Source: Paenibacillus wynnii (GTDB lineage Bacteria > Bacillota > Bacilli > Paenibacillales > Paenibacillaceae). Taken from it: 64,000 nt of DNA. Below the pieces are notes generated by a model. It had not been told where the DNA came from, searched no databases, and saw only the letters and a program-made list of their open reading frames with translations. Position numbers and translations under genes: made by a program. Below, in pieces: positions 34,230 to 43,858 of this stretch; the first letter of the stretch is position 1, and each line of letters begins with the position of its first letter. The stretch is from contig NZ_JQCR01000003.1 of the NCBI RefSeq assembly GCF_000757885.1, positions 558,001 through 622,000 of the forward strand. The letters run 5' to 3'.

Positions 34230-35330
34230 ATGAAGGGCCCAAAAATAGGATTGTTGCAGTTTTTTTCACTTACGTTCCTGTTTGAACTGGGAACGGCGCT
34301 TGTTGCTAATGTCGGTATAGAGTCCGGCAGAGACGCCTGGATTTCCATACTGGTCGGTTGTATGGCGGGGCTTGTCATATTCTCGGGTTATGCTTATCTA
34401 TACAAGCTGTATCCAGACATGCCAATGTCCGGTTATGCCCGGGAGATTCTCGGTAAACATTTGGGTGCAGCAGTGGCCATTCTTTATGTGGTAATGTTCA
34501 TGAATACGGCGGGCCGCGATTTGCGCGACGGCAGTTCTTTGCTTGTAATGGCAACACTGCACCACACACCGATTCTGGTCGTAGGCGCATTGATGATCTT
34601 GTCCTGCGCTTATGTTCTACATAAAGGAATAGAGGTGTTGGCAAGAACATCTCTAATCTTTCTGGTCTTTGTGCTGTCAATCGGCGCGATCTTTTCGGTG
34701 CTGGTCCTTTTGTCCGGGGAAATGGAATGGAAGCGTTTGTTTCCCGTGCTGGGGGACGGATTTCTGCCAGTAGCGATTTCGGTGGTCCGGGAAAATTATA
34801 TGTTCCCGTTCGGTGAAATCATCTGTTTCACTATGCTGATGCCATATCTCAGCAACGATAGAAAGGGAGTATGGGTCATCCCCGCCGCCATGCTTCTGGC
34901 TGGACTGCTGATCAGCTATATCTCAATCGTCAATATCACGGTTCTAGGTAGCGAAATGGTAGATCGTTCACCGTTTCCGCTATTATCCACCATAAGCAAA
35001 GCGACCGTGTCCGAATTTATCCAGCGATTGGATATTTTGGTAGTCATGCTGCTGATTATCGGGGTTTTTTTCAAAATTACGGTTTTCTACGGAGCGGCAT
35101 TAGTCGGTATCTCGGATCTGTTTGGTCTTCCTTACCGAACCATGATCTATCCCTCAGCGTTAATTATTTTATTTTCTTCTATACTAAACGCTCGTAGTTT
35201 AACGGAACATCTGGACGAGGGAGGGCAACTCCTTTCCAACGTCCTTCCCTTCTTCACCATTGTCATCCCGACTGCCTTGATAATTGTCACTACCTTCAGG
35301 CGTTATCGTTCGGCATCCCGTCCCGGTTGA
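34230..35330 (+). CDS. Spore germination permease-like protein, GerAB/GerKB family
   Basis: This 366-residue polytopic membrane protein has about ten helices and belongs to the GerB branch of the APC transporter superfamily. It starts KIGLLQFFSLTFLFELGTAL and contains VAILYVVMFMNTAGRDLRDG and ENYMFPFGEIICFTMLMPYL. The B subunit is thought to recognise the germinant. AAGGAGGAAG lies just upstream of ATG 34230, and it follows gerC by 15 bases. Its last 28 bases overlap the end of a small gene on the other strand. Confidence 0.92.
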   Translation: MKGPKIGLLQFFSLTFLFELGTALVANVGIESGRDAWISILVGCMAGLVIFSGYAYLYKLYPDMPMSGYAREILGKHLGAAVAILYVVMFMNTAGRDLRDGSSLLVMATLHHTPILVVGALMILSCAYVLHKGIEVLARTSLIFLVFVLSIGAIFSVLVLLSGEMEWKRLFPVLGDGFLPVAISVVRENYMFPFGEIICFTMLMPYLSNDRKGVWVIPAAMLLAGLLISYISIVNITVLGSEMVDRSPFPLLSTISKATVSEFIQRLDILVVMLLIIGVFFKITVFYGAALVGISDLFGLPYRTMIYPSALIILFSSILNARSLTEHLDEGGQLLSNVLPFFTIVIPTALIIVTTFRRYRSASRPG

Positions 35331-35560
35331 TGTCCGGTGATCCAGTGAAGAAGATCCGGACCTAACAGGATAATAAACAGGATGACTCCGAGCAGCTTTT
35401 CAGAAATAGTGAAAAATAAATAGGAAGTTAGGTTGCTTATGTTGTTCATGCCATACCCGAATATCACGTCACCTACGTACAGATACAGAAGTCCAAGCAC
35501 CGAAAGAAGCGCGGTTACGGCGTATTTTTTGAGCAGCTGTTTTCTGATCAGCTTTTTCAT
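35303..35560 (-). CDS. Small two-helix membrane protein, function unknown
   Basis: An 85-residue protein with a basic start (MKKLIRKQLLKKYA) and two hydrophobic segments (about 14-33 and 48-68). ATG 35560 is nine bases from a strong GGAGGAG, which argues for a real gene. It is convergent with the GerB-type gene and overlaps its 3' end by 28 bases. I do not recognise the family. Small membrane proteins are often encoded beside ger operons, so a link to the germination receptor is possible but only by position. Confidence 0.65.
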   Translation of the reverse strand: MKKLIRKQLLKKYAVTALLSVLGLLYLYVGDVIFGYGMNNISNLTSYLFFTISEKLLGVILFIILLGPDLLHWITGHQPGRDAER

Positions 35561-35733
35561 AGTTGTTCACTCCTCCGTTGTTCGTTATATTCGTACTGAT
35601 TATATTATGAAGCAATGGAACGGTCCGCATGCACGCCTAGACGAACGTTGGGTCTTCTTTTGTCGAGAAAGCTTATCAATCATCCCGATTTATGTTACAT
35701 TAGTATGAAACTATGGGTAGGGGAGGGGCTCTA

Positions 35734-37605
35734 ATGAAGCCCGATTTGCGGTCTGCATGGGGAAAAACTGTATTGGTCGGGGACGGAGCGATGGGTACCT
35801 ATTTGTATCAGAAGGGTTTTCCAGTTGGAATCTCTTACGAAGAATTGAACCTGACCTCACCCGGGGTCATTGAAGATGTACATCGCAGCTACATAGAGGC
35901 GGGTGCCGTCTTGCTGGAGAGCAATACGTTCTCAGCTAACTATGACAAGCTGTCTAAATACGGTTTGGAATCCAAGGTAGAAGAAATAAACCGTGCAGGG
36001 GTCAGAATTGCCCGCCGTGCAGCTGGTGCTAACGGATATGTCGTTGGTGCGGTGGGTTCCATTCGGGCGGGGAAGCGGGCTAATCTCTCGGCAGCAGAAC
36101 TCAAGAAGTATTTCGGACAACAAATTGTTGCCCTGCTGGAAGAGGATGTTGACGGCATTATGCTGGAAACCTTCTACGATGTGGAAGAACTTCATTTAGC
36201 ACTTCGCGTGGTTCGCAATCACAGTAAACTTCCGGTTATCTGCCAATTAGCCGTAGATGAAACAGCGCGTACACTAGATGGTTTGAGTCTGCCTGAGGCT
36301 TTTCGGATACTGGAGGATGACGGAGCGGATATTATAGGTTTCAACTGCCGCACAGGTCCGAACGGGATTAAGAGAGCACTTAAGCATTTGCAGGGCAGCC
36401 TTGTACTTCCTGTATCTGTGTACCCGAATGCAGGGGTTGCTGATTATGTGGATGGTGAATACAAATACGGAGCTTCACCGGAGTACTTTGGTGAGATGGC
36501 GTTAACGTTTGCCGATATGGGAAGCCGGATTATTGGGGGCTGCTGTGGAACAACGCCGCAGCATATTGCCGAGATTGCTAATGCACTGCAAGGTTATATC
36601 CCTCAGCCTCTTCCTGCACCAACTTCCCGTGTTGTAGAAAGAGTACAGATACAGGAACATTTTGGCGATGATACCGGAAAAAGCGGCGGAGAGCCGACCC
36701 TGGTTGATCTTGCTAAAGAGCGGCATACAGTAATTGTAGAGCTGGATCCCCCACGTGATCTGGATATAGCTAAGTTTATGAAAGGCGCAGAGGCATTGCG
36801 TAGAGCAGGAGCGGACGCCTTAACATTAGCCGATAATTCCTTGGCTGTTACCCGGATGAGCAATATGGCGTTGGGACATCTGGTGCAGGCACGGACAGGG
36901 CTTCGACCGCTTGTGCATATTGCCTGCCGTGACCGTAATCTTATAGGGACACAATCCCATTTGATGGGGTTTGATGCCCTCGGAATCGACCATGTCTTGG
37001 CTGTAACGGGTGATCCTGCCCGGTTTGGAGATTTACCTGGATCCAGTTCGGTGTATGATTTAACCTCTTTTGAGATCATACGTATGATCAAGCAATTGAA
37101 CGATGGTATCGCATTCTCCGGCAAGCCGCTTAAGCAAAAGGCAAACTTCGTGATTGGAGCAGCCTTTAACCCGAATGTGAAGCATTTGGACAAGGCAGTT
37201 CAGCGTTTGGAGAAAAAGATTGCATCGGGTGCCGACTATATTATGACTCAGCCCGTATATGATTGTGAACTGATTGCCAATATCGCCAAAGCCACTGCAC
37301 ATCTTGATATTCCTGTCTTTATCGGCGTAATGCCGTTGGCTAGCGGACGAAATGCGGAATACCTTCATAATGAAGTTCCTGGTATCCAGCTCTCTGATGA
37401 AGTGAGGTTGCGGATGAAAGGTCTTGAAGGTGAGGAAGGCCGTGCAGAGGGAGTAACTATTGCCAAAGAGCTGCTCGATGCAGCTACAGAGCACTTCAAT
37501 GGGATCTATCTGATGACACCGTTTATGTTCTATGACATGAGTGTACAGCTGTTAGAGTATGTGTGGGAGAAGTCCGGACGTAAATTGTCCCCCTTGTTTC
37601 GCTAG
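35734..37605 (+). CDS. yitJ: Bifunctional homocysteine S-methyltransferase/methylenetetrahydrofolate reductase (YitJ type)
   Basis: This 623-residue fusion has an N-terminal homocysteine methyltransferase domain (about 1-295). It opens VLVGDGAMGTYLYQKG and has zinc-binding cysteines in GFNCRTGP and GGCCGTTP. A short linker leads to a MetF-type flavin reductase domain (about 325-620), with VTGDPARFGDLPGSSSVYDL and GADYIMTQPVYD. It can reduce methylene-THF and methylate homocysteine, feeding methionine synthesis. In B. subtilis yitJ has a SAM riboswitch; the 170 bases upstream here show none. GGGGAGGGG precedes ATG 35734. Confidence 0.92.
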   Translation: MKPDLRSAWGKTVLVGDGAMGTYLYQKGFPVGISYEELNLTSPGVIEDVHRSYIEAGAVLLESNTFSANYDKLSKYGLESKVEEINRAGVRIARRAAGANGYVVGAVGSIRAGKRANLSAAELKKYFGQQIVALLEEDVDGIMLETFYDVEELHLALRVVRNHSKLPVICQLAVDETARTLDGLSLPEAFRILEDDGADIIGFNCRTGPNGIKRALKHLQGSLVLPVSVYPNAGVADYVDGEYKYGASPEYFGEMALTFADMGSRIIGGCCGTTPQHIAEIANALQGYIPQPLPAPTSRVVERVQIQEHFGDDTGKSGGEPTLVDLAKERHTVIVELDPPRDLDIAKFMKGAEALRRAGADALTLADNSLAVTRMSNMALGHLVQARTGLRPLVHIACRDRNLIGTQSHLMGFDALGIDHVLAVTGDPARFGDLPGSSSVYDLTSFEIIRMIKQLNDGIAFSGKPLKQKANFVIGAAFNPNVKHLDKAVQRLEKKIASGADYIMTQPVYDCELIANIAKATAHLDIPVFIGVMPLASGRNAEYLHNEVPGIQLSDEVRLRMKGLEGEEGRAEGVTIAKELLDAATEHFNGIYLMTPFMFYDMSVQLLEYVWEKSGRKLSPLFR

Positions 37606-37643
37606 TAATAATCAATTACAATAGTGTAATGGATGTGATGCCG

Positions 37644-38537
37644 ATGTCATTTAGCATGACCGGATACGGTCAATCGTCCCTGTTATTCGGCGGCTACAAG
37701 ATTACGTTCGAAGTCAAATCGGTGAATCACCGATACTCCGAAATTGTGCTGCGGATGCCCCGGGAATGGACTTGTTTTGAGGATGTGTTGCGAAGAACGG
37801 TTCAACAGCATATCAAACGGGGGCGGGTTGATGTCACAATCAACAGAGAACAAGATGAAGAAGATACAGCTTCTGGTCCGGTTCTGAACATCCCAACCGT
37901 AAGGTCCTATTTGAAGGCTGCTGATGAACTGAAGAGAGAGTTTGGTTTGACAGGTGAACTTAGCCTCCGCGATATGTTGGCTTTACACGGAGTAATGGAG
38001 AACGGTGAAGGAACTGTCCTAGAGCCCGTTGTATCGGATTCCTGGCAGGCAACCTTGGTAGAGGGCTTGGAACAAAGCGTGCATTCCTTGCTTCAGATGC
38101 GGGCTAGGGAAGGAAGTTACCTAACTGCCGATTTGGAGCTGAGACTGGCGAAACTGGAGCAGCTTCATTATGATATGCTGGAACTAGCCCCATCAGTGGT
38201 CAGTGAATATCGTGATAAGCTTCGACAACGCCTTAATGAGCTTAATGATGGAACCTTTCCTTTTGATGAGCATAAATTCGGGATGGAAATTGCCATTTTT
38301 GCCGACCGCTGCAATATTGATGAAGAGTTGACACGACTGTTCAGTCATATTGAACAATGCAGAACACTCCTGAGAGGGAATGAGCCAGTGGGACGCAAAA
38401 TGGATTTTCTAATTCAAGAGATGAACAGAGAGACGAATACCATAGGTTCTAAAAGCAACCACTTGACTCTGGTCAACCGTGCTCTTGAAATGAAAGCGGA
38501 GCTGGAGAAAATCCGAGAACAAGCCGCGAATTTAGAG
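37644..38537 (+). CDS. yloC: YicC/YloC family endoribonuclease
   Basis: This protein of about 298 residues begins with the family signature SFSMTGYGQSS and FEVKSVNHRYSEI. It ends with a DUF1732 C-terminus (about 215-298: GNEPVGRKMDFLIQEMNRETNTIGSKSN). YicC proteins are metal-dependent endoribonucleases, and in Bacillus the gene neighbours remA and gmk exactly as here. GGATGTGAT (one mismatch to the anti-SD complement) fits ATG 37644; an ATG at 37629 is also in frame. The stop codon is TAG at 38538-38540. It opens the long conserved operon that continues to rpoZ. Confidence 0.9.
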
Positions 38538-38589
38538 TAGGGTCTTTTAGTAAAGACAAGCTGTAACTTTTGGGGGGAACAACCGGAAC

Positions 38590-38850
38590 ATGGCAATCAA
38601 ACTTATTAACATCGGCTTTGGAAATATTGTATCGGCTAATCGTATCATTTCCATCGTCAGCCCGGAATCTGCACCGATTAAGCGGATTATCCAGGAAGCT
38701 AGAGACCGGCATATGCTGATTGACGCTACATACGGTCGTCGGACGCGTGCCGTCATTATTACAGACAGTGATCATGTCATTTTGTCAGCTGTTCAGCCGG
38801 AGACTGTAGCACACCGCTTGTCCAGTAAAGACGACGATAACGACGAATAA
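38590..38850 (+). CDS. remA: RemA, regulator of biofilm matrix genes
   Basis: This 86-residue DNA-binding protein has a typical N-terminus [30 protein letters not shown] and the segment [25 protein letters not shown]. RemA forms oligomeric rings that wrap DNA and activate matrix and osmoprotection operons in B. subtilis. Here the C-terminus is acidic (SSKDDDNDE). GGGGGG lies upstream of ATG 38590. It sits between yloC and gmk, the order of B. subtilis ylzA. Confidence 0.95.
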   Translation: MAIKLINIGFGNIVSANRIISIVSPESAPIKRIIQEARDRHMLIDATYGRRTRAVIITDSDHVILSAVQPETVAHRLSSKDDDNDE

Positions 38851-38869
38851 CAACTAATTGGAGTGTATT

Positions 38870-39439
38870 ATGTCAAAAGGATTATTAATCGTATTATCCG
38901 GCCCTTCTGGAGTCGGTAAAGGAACCGTTTGCACTGCTTTACGGCCAAAAATGCCAAGATTGGTCTATTCGGTGTCTGCTACTACACGTAGTCCACGAGT
39001 AGGCGAAGAGGATGGCGTTAATTATTTTTTCAAAACCAAGGAACAGTTCGCCGATATGATTGAGGCAGACCAGTTGCTTGAATATGCGGAATACGTAGGT
39101 AATTTTTACGGTACTCCTCGAGATTTTGTAGAGCGGACCCTCGCTAGCGGGAAAGATATTATTCTCGAAATCGAGGTACAGGGTGCACTTAAGGTTAAGG
39201 AGAAATTTCCTGAGGGCATATTTGTTTTCCTTCTTCCTCCATCTATGGATGAGCTTAAAGATCGGATTCGCGGTCGTGGAACAGAACACCCGGATATTAT
39301 AGATCACCGTATGTCAGTAGCCGAAGATGAGATTAATCTGATGAGGCATTACGACTACGCAGTGGTCAATGATGAAATTGATCTGGCCTGCAAGAGGATA
39401 GAAAGTATCATTATGGCCGAACATTGTAAGATCAGGTAA
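38870..39439 (+). CDS. gmk: Guanylate kinase
   Basis: This 189-residue enzyme converts GMP to GDP with ATP. It has the P-loop [10 protein letters not shown] near the N-terminus, then the GMP-binding segments [19 protein letters not shown] and [13 protein letters not shown], and the lid RGRGTEHPD. The open frame starts at TTG 38858, but GGAG at seven bases supports ATG 38870, giving [11 protein letters not shown]. Confidence 0.97.
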   Translation: MSKGLLIVLSGPSGVGKGTVCTALRPKMPRLVYSVSATTRSPRVGEEDGVNYFFKTKEQFADMIEADQLLEYAEYVGNFYGTPRDFVERTLASGKDIILEIEVQGALKVKEKFPEGIFVFLLPPSMDELKDRIRGRGTEHPDIIDHRMSVAEDEINLMRHYDYAVVNDEIDLACKRIESIIMAEHCKIR

Positions 39440-39479
39440 TTCGTTAACCGAGTTATACTAAACTATGAAGAGGTGTCCC

Positions 39480-39698
39480 ATGTTATATCCATCGATAGAT
39501 GAAATGATGACTAAAGTCGACAGTAAGTATTCGCTGGTAGTAGCAGCATCTCGCCGGGCAAGAGCATTACGTGAAGGCGGCAAGACAGATATCAAATCAC
39601 CAAAATCTCACAAACAGGTCGGCATTGCACTTGAGGAAATATATGAAGATCGCCTTATTGTTACTCGCGGAGAAGAAGAAGAAGAAAGACGGAAATAG
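39480..39698 (+). CDS. rpoZ: RNA polymerase omega subunit
   Basis: This 72-residue omega subunit reads YPSIDEMMTKVDSKYSLVVAASRRARALREG, with the family-typical end EEIYEDRLIV. It stabilises the beta' subunit in RNA polymerase. AGAGGTG precedes ATG 39480; the ATG at 39465 lies upstream of that site and is not used. A terminator-like hairpin follows, so rpoZ may end the first part of the operon. Confidence 0.95.
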   Translation: MLYPSIDEMMTKVDSKYSLVVAASRRARALREGGKTDIKSPKSHKQVGIALEEIYEDRLIVTRGEEEEERRK

Positions 39699-39753
39699 TC
39701 GCCTCTTAACTAGAATCCCTAAATGATTCTAAAGTTTGTAATTCTGTAATATG

Positions 39754-39793
39754 AGCAATTTATAGAACTCACTATAAGTTGCTTATATTTTTT
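39754..39793 (+). terminator. Terminator after rpoZ
   Basis: AGCAATTTATAG pairs with CTATAAGTTGCT (one G-U), six-base loop, followed by TATATTTTTT. The 295 bases between rpoZ and coaBC hold this hairpin; the rest (39794-39980) shows no gene and no clear promoter. Confidence 0.7.
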
Positions 39794-39993
39794 GCGGAAA
39801 CGCTCACTGTCTTTTCTTCACGACGGAGATGCCGTTTCTTATTAAGGTTATAGTTATTTATGGAGTACAAGTGACTTATGATAGCCCGGATTGGGCTGTA
39901 CCTGACAACCGGAAGGTTGTTATTTTTTTCTTATCCTATAAGAAATATGTCCGAAAAACCCGATTGTTGGAGACAGGAATGGGAGGGAATATC

Positions 39994-41214
39994 ATGTTAA
40001 AGGGTAAAACAATAATCCTCGGCATTACCGGTGGCATTGCGGCCTATAAAGCGGCTTCTTTGTGCAGTAAGCTTGTGCAAAAGGGTGCTGAGGTTCATGT
40101 GATTATGACAGCATCAGCGAAGGAATTCATTACAGAGCTGACCCTGCAGTCCTTATCCAAGCAGCGCGTATATAGTGATACGTTTCAAGAACGTGATCCG
40201 TCCTCTATTTCTCATATCGACCTTGCCGATTCTGCTGATCTCGTACTTGTTGCTCCGGCAACTGCAAATATCATTGCTAAAATGGCTCATGGTCTTGCTG
40301 ATGACATGTTATCGACTACTCTGTTGGCAACAACGGCCCCTGTAATGGTGGCTCCTGCAATGAACGTACATATGTACCAGCATCCGGCAGTTATACACAA
40401 TATGAATATACTCGCAGACCGCGGCGTGCATTTTATAGAACCTGGCGAAGGATTACTGGCTTGCGGTTATGTTGGGAAAGGACGACTGGAGGAACCAGAA
40501 GCTATAGTTGGTTGTATTGAGACTTTTTTTAGACAGCAGGAAAGTGTGAAGTCAGGTCCTTTATCTGGGAAAAAGGTAGTTGTTACGGCTGGAGGAACGA
40601 TTGAAAGAATTGACCCGGTTCGTTACATTTCGAATGATTCATCTGGTAAAATGGGTTTCGCCATCGCCAGTGCAGCGCGTGCAATGGGAGCTGATGTCAC
40701 TCTAGTGGCTGCCCGTACGGATGGTAAGCCCCCGCAAGATATTAAGGTGGTTCAGGTTCAATCTGCCGAGGATATGCTTGAAGCGGTTTATTCACTTTGG
40801 GAGGATTGTGACATTCTAATTAAGGCGGCGGCAGTGTCAGATTATCGCCCTAAACAGAGCATGCCATCCAAAATCAAAAAAGGCGGAGATTCTATAACGC
40901 TTGAACTCATAAAGACTACTGATATATTGGAAACGCTCGGTAAGCATAAAAGGAATCAATTCCTAATTGGTTTCGCCGCCGAGACCGGCAATTTAGAGAG
41001 CTATGCCAAAGATAAGCTGGCTCGTAAAAATTGTGATCTAATCGTTGCGAATGATGTCAGTGTCGCCGGAGCAGGCTTTGGAGTGGATACGAATATCGTA
41101 TCGATCTTTGATCGAGACGGCTTGGTAGTCAGTCTCCCGCAGCTTTCCAAAGATGAGGTTGCCCAGCATCTACTGACGTTGGCGGCAGAACGTATTTCCG
41201 GAGTAAGTTTATAA
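39994..41214 (+). CDS. coaBC: Bifunctional phosphopantothenoylcysteine decarboxylase/synthase
   Basis: This 406-residue fusion makes 4'-phosphopantetheine for CoA. The CoaC part (about 1-185) opens IILGITGGIAAYKAASLC, has the catalytic His in HIDLADSADLVLVAPATAN, the PAMNVHMY motif and the Cys of GLLACGYVGKGR. The CoaB part (about 190-406) starts KKVVVTAGGTIERIDPVRYI and contains KKGGDSITLEL. GGGAGGG is six bases before ATG 39994; 55 upstream in-frame codons are discounted. The stop overlaps the priA start as TAATG. Confidence 0.96.
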   Translation: MLKGKTIILGITGGIAAYKAASLCSKLVQKGAEVHVIMTASAKEFITELTLQSLSKQRVYSDTFQERDPSSISHIDLADSADLVLVAPATANIIAKMAHGLADDMLSTTLLATTAPVMVAPAMNVHMYQHPAVIHNMNILADRGVHFIEPGEGLLACGYVGKGRLEEPEAIVGCIETFFRQQESVKSGPLSGKKVVVTAGGTIERIDPVRYISNDSSGKMGFAIASAARAMGADVTLVAARTDGKPPQDIKVVQVQSAEDMLEAVYSLWEDCDILIKAAAVSDYRPKQSMPSKIKKGGDSITLELIKTTDILETLGKHKRNQFLIGFAAETGNLESYAKDKLARKNCDLIVANDVSVAGAGFGVDTNIVSIFDRDGLVVSLPQLSKDEVAQHLLTLAAERISGVSL

Positions 41215-43772
41215 TGGATATTGCCAAGGTCATTGTCGATGTTCCTGTCCGAAGCACTGACCGGCCTTTTGATTATTCGATTCCCCAGCCATTGCGCGTT
41301 TGGATTGAAGTGGGCAGCCGGGTTGCAGTTCCTTTCGGTCATCGTACAGTTCAGGGATTTGTTATCGCCCTTGAGTCAGGGGATGTTAGAGAAATTCCGG
41401 GGTTAAAGCCCATACAGGAAGTCTTGGATTTAATACCACCTCTATCTCCAGAACTTATCGATCTGGCAGAATGGATGAGTCAAAGATACGCTTGCCGCCG
41501 GATATCTGCGCTGCAAGCCATGCTTCCGACGGCTTTAAAGGGTAAAGCCGAGCGGTTTATTTCGCTTGGGGATCCTGTAAACGATCAGGCTGCTGATCAT
41601 AGTGCGGATTCAATATTTTTGGACGAGGAACTGTTCCCGATGTTTCCAGATACGGGTCGTGAAGAGCGTGATATTACGGACTTTATTTCACGCAGTGGCG
41701 GCGAGGTATCGATGAAGCAGTTAACCCGAACTTTCCCTGAGGCAGCGGAATCCGTGAAGTTTATGCTGCGCCGGGGCGTGCTTGTCGAGAGTCAGACGAT
41801 TAAGGACAAAATGGGCAAAAAGAAACTAAAAGCGGTTAACTTAGCCGTGGGTGCAGATTCAGCCCGGGAAGCACTGAGCAGCTTTCCGGCTAGATCTGCC
41901 CGTCAGAAAGAAGTCCTCTCTTTTCTAATAGAAATGGAAGCTATGCTTCCCCTGCCTCTAAAAGAAGTTCTAGCTATGCTGCAAGTAACCGCAGGCACCG
42001 TGAAAAGCTTGGAGGAGAAAGGCTACATTGAAATCAGTGAGATTGAAGTGTATCGGGACCCCTACCGAGGCCGGGATTTTAAACCCACAGAACCTCTCTT
42101 GCTAACTGAAGAACAAGAAGTAGTATATACACGAATAGCTAGGACTGTTGATGAGCTGCGGCACGAAGTGTTTTTATTGCATGGGGTGACGGGGAGCGGT
42201 AAGACGGAAATCTATTTGCAGAGTATCCAACGGTGTATGGATCAAGGTAGGCAAGCTGTTGTTCTTGTACCGGAAATCTCGCTTACTCCGCAAATGGTGG
42301 AACGGTTCAAAGGCCGGTTCGGCAGCGGGGTGGCTGTTATGCATAGCCGTTTGTCTGTCGGTGAAAGGTATGACGAATGGCGGAAGATCCGTGAAGGCAA
42401 GGCTACCGTGGCTGTCGGTGCACGTTCCGCTATATTTGCTCCTTTCACCAATCTGGGATTGATCATCGTGGATGAGGAACATGAAGGCTCCTACAAACAA
42501 GAAGAAAACCCTAAGTATCATGCCCGCGATGTAGCTGTCCGCAGGGCAGAGCAGGGTGATGCAGTGGTTATTTTAGGATCAGCGACACCTTCTTTAGAGA
42601 GTTATTATGCCGCTAGAACGCAGAGTGACATCCATTTCTCCCCGGTATTGCTGGAGATGCCAAGCCGGGCATTAGGCAATGAATTGCCGAAGGTCCAAGT
42701 TGTGGATATGCGTGAGGAGTTAAAGGAAGGCAATCGATCTATGTTTAGCCGTTTACTCCACAGCTCGTTGGCGGCAAGGTTAACGCGGGGGGAGCAAACC
42801 GTACTTTTGCTGAACCGGCGGGGATTCTCGACCTTTGTGATGTGCCGCAGTTGCGGTTATGTGGCCGGCTGTCCGGAATGTGATATTTCTTTGACGTACC
42901 ACAGCCGCAGCGACAATTTGCGATGCCATTACTGTGGACATGCAGAACCGTCACCTAAGGAATGCCCGGAGTGTGCTAGTGAGCATATTCGTTTTTTTGG
43001 GACAGGAACACAACGGGTGGAAGAGGAGCTTGGCAAGCTTTTTCCAGGCATTCGCGTAATTCGTATGGATGTGGATACTACCACAGAAAAGGGCTCCCAT
43101 GAAAAGCTGTTAGGCCAATTTAGAGATAAGAAGGCTGATGTTCTTCTGGGTACTCAAATGGTGGCAAAGGGATTGGATTTCCCCGACGTAACACTGGTGG
43201 GGGTTATTACCGCTGATTCTGCGCTTAATTTACCGGATTTTCGGGCCGCGGAAAAAACCTTTCAACTGCTGACTCAAGTCGCGGGGAGAGCGGGACGCCA
43301 TCAGCTCCCGGGTGAGGTGGTTGTTCAATCATACACCCCCGAGCATTACTCGATTATCCATGCTAGCGGTCATGATTACACTTCGTTTATGCTTGAAGAA
43401 TTGAATCATCGCAGAGGTTTGCATTACCCGCCATATTGCAGGTTGATTCTGGTTACATTGTCACATGAGCAGCTGCCCGTTCTACTTCGACTTTCGGAGA
43501 ATTATGCTCTGAATTTACAGGGTAAAGCCAGACAGCGAAGATGGTACGGCAGTTTGGATAAGCAATCTTCAGATGCCCTAGAGCTCTTGGGTCCGGTGGC
43601 ATCTCCAATGCCGAGACTGAAGGGCAGATACCGGTTTCAATGTATTATTAAGTGGCGAGGTTCAATTAATGCCATCGGTCTTGCCCGAGAAATAGCAGAA
43701 GAATTGGAAGACTCAGCGCGTGATACGGGTCTTCAAATCAGCATCGATGTGGATCCTCAGATGTTAATGTGA
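41214..43772 (+). CDS. priA: PriA, primosomal replication restart helicase
   Basis: This 852-residue superfamily 2 DNA helicase has an N-terminal DNA-binding domain (VPFGHRTVQGFV), Walker A GVTGSGKTEIYLQ and DEEH in IIVDEEHEGSYKQEE. Eight cysteines form two zinc sites (CRSCGYVAGCPEC, then CHYCGH and CPEC), and the helicase motif is QVAGRAGR. It reloads DnaB-type helicase at stalled forks. ATG 41214 shares one base with the coaBC stop. Confidence 0.97.
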   Translation: MDIAKVIVDVPVRSTDRPFDYSIPQPLRVWIEVGSRVAVPFGHRTVQGFVIALESGDVREIPGLKPIQEVLDLIPPLSPELIDLAEWMSQRYACRRISALQAMLPTALKGKAERFISLGDPVNDQAADHSADSIFLDEELFPMFPDTGREERDITDFISRSGGEVSMKQLTRTFPEAAESVKFMLRRGVLVESQTIKDKMGKKKLKAVNLAVGADSAREALSSFPARSARQKEVLSFLIEMEAMLPLPLKEVLAMLQVTAGTVKSLEEKGYIEISEIEVYRDPYRGRDFKPTEPLLLTEEQEVVYTRIARTVDELRHEVFLLHGVTGSGKTEIYLQSIQRCMDQGRQAVVLVPEISLTPQMVERFKGRFGSGVAVMHSRLSVGERYDEWRKIREGKATVAVGARSAIFAPFTNLGLIIVDEEHEGSYKQEENPKYHARDVAVRRAEQGDAVVILGSATPSLESYYAARTQSDIHFSPVLLEMPSRALGNELPKVQVVDMREELKEGNRSMFSRLLHSSLAARLTRGEQTVLLLNRRGFSTFVMCRSCGYVAGCPECDISLTYHSRSDNLRCHYCGHAEPSPKECPECASEHIRFFGTGTQRVEEELGKLFPGIRVIRMDVDTTTEKGSHEKLLGQFRDKKADVLLGTQMVAKGLDFPDVTLVGVITADSALNLPDFRAAEKTFQLLTQVAGRAGRHQLPGEVVVQSYTPEHYSIIHASGHDYTSFMLEELNHRRGLHYPPYCRLILVTLSHEQLPVLLRLSENYALNLQGKARQRRWYGSLDKQSSDALELLGPVASPMPRLKGRYRFQCIIKWRGSINAIGLAREIAEELEDSARDTGLQISIDVDPQMLM

Positions 43773-43858
43773 AATTATTTCAAAAAAGACGGAATTCCGT
43801 TACTTAATATGATAAAATACTACGGGACTATGTTCAGGACAAGGAAGGTGTTGGCAGT

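Noticed and set aside
36603..37193. Open frame of 196 codons on the minus strand within the yitJ-type gene
   Set aside because: Antisense shadow of a strongly supported gene, with Ser/Arg-rich low-quality translation and no start signal.
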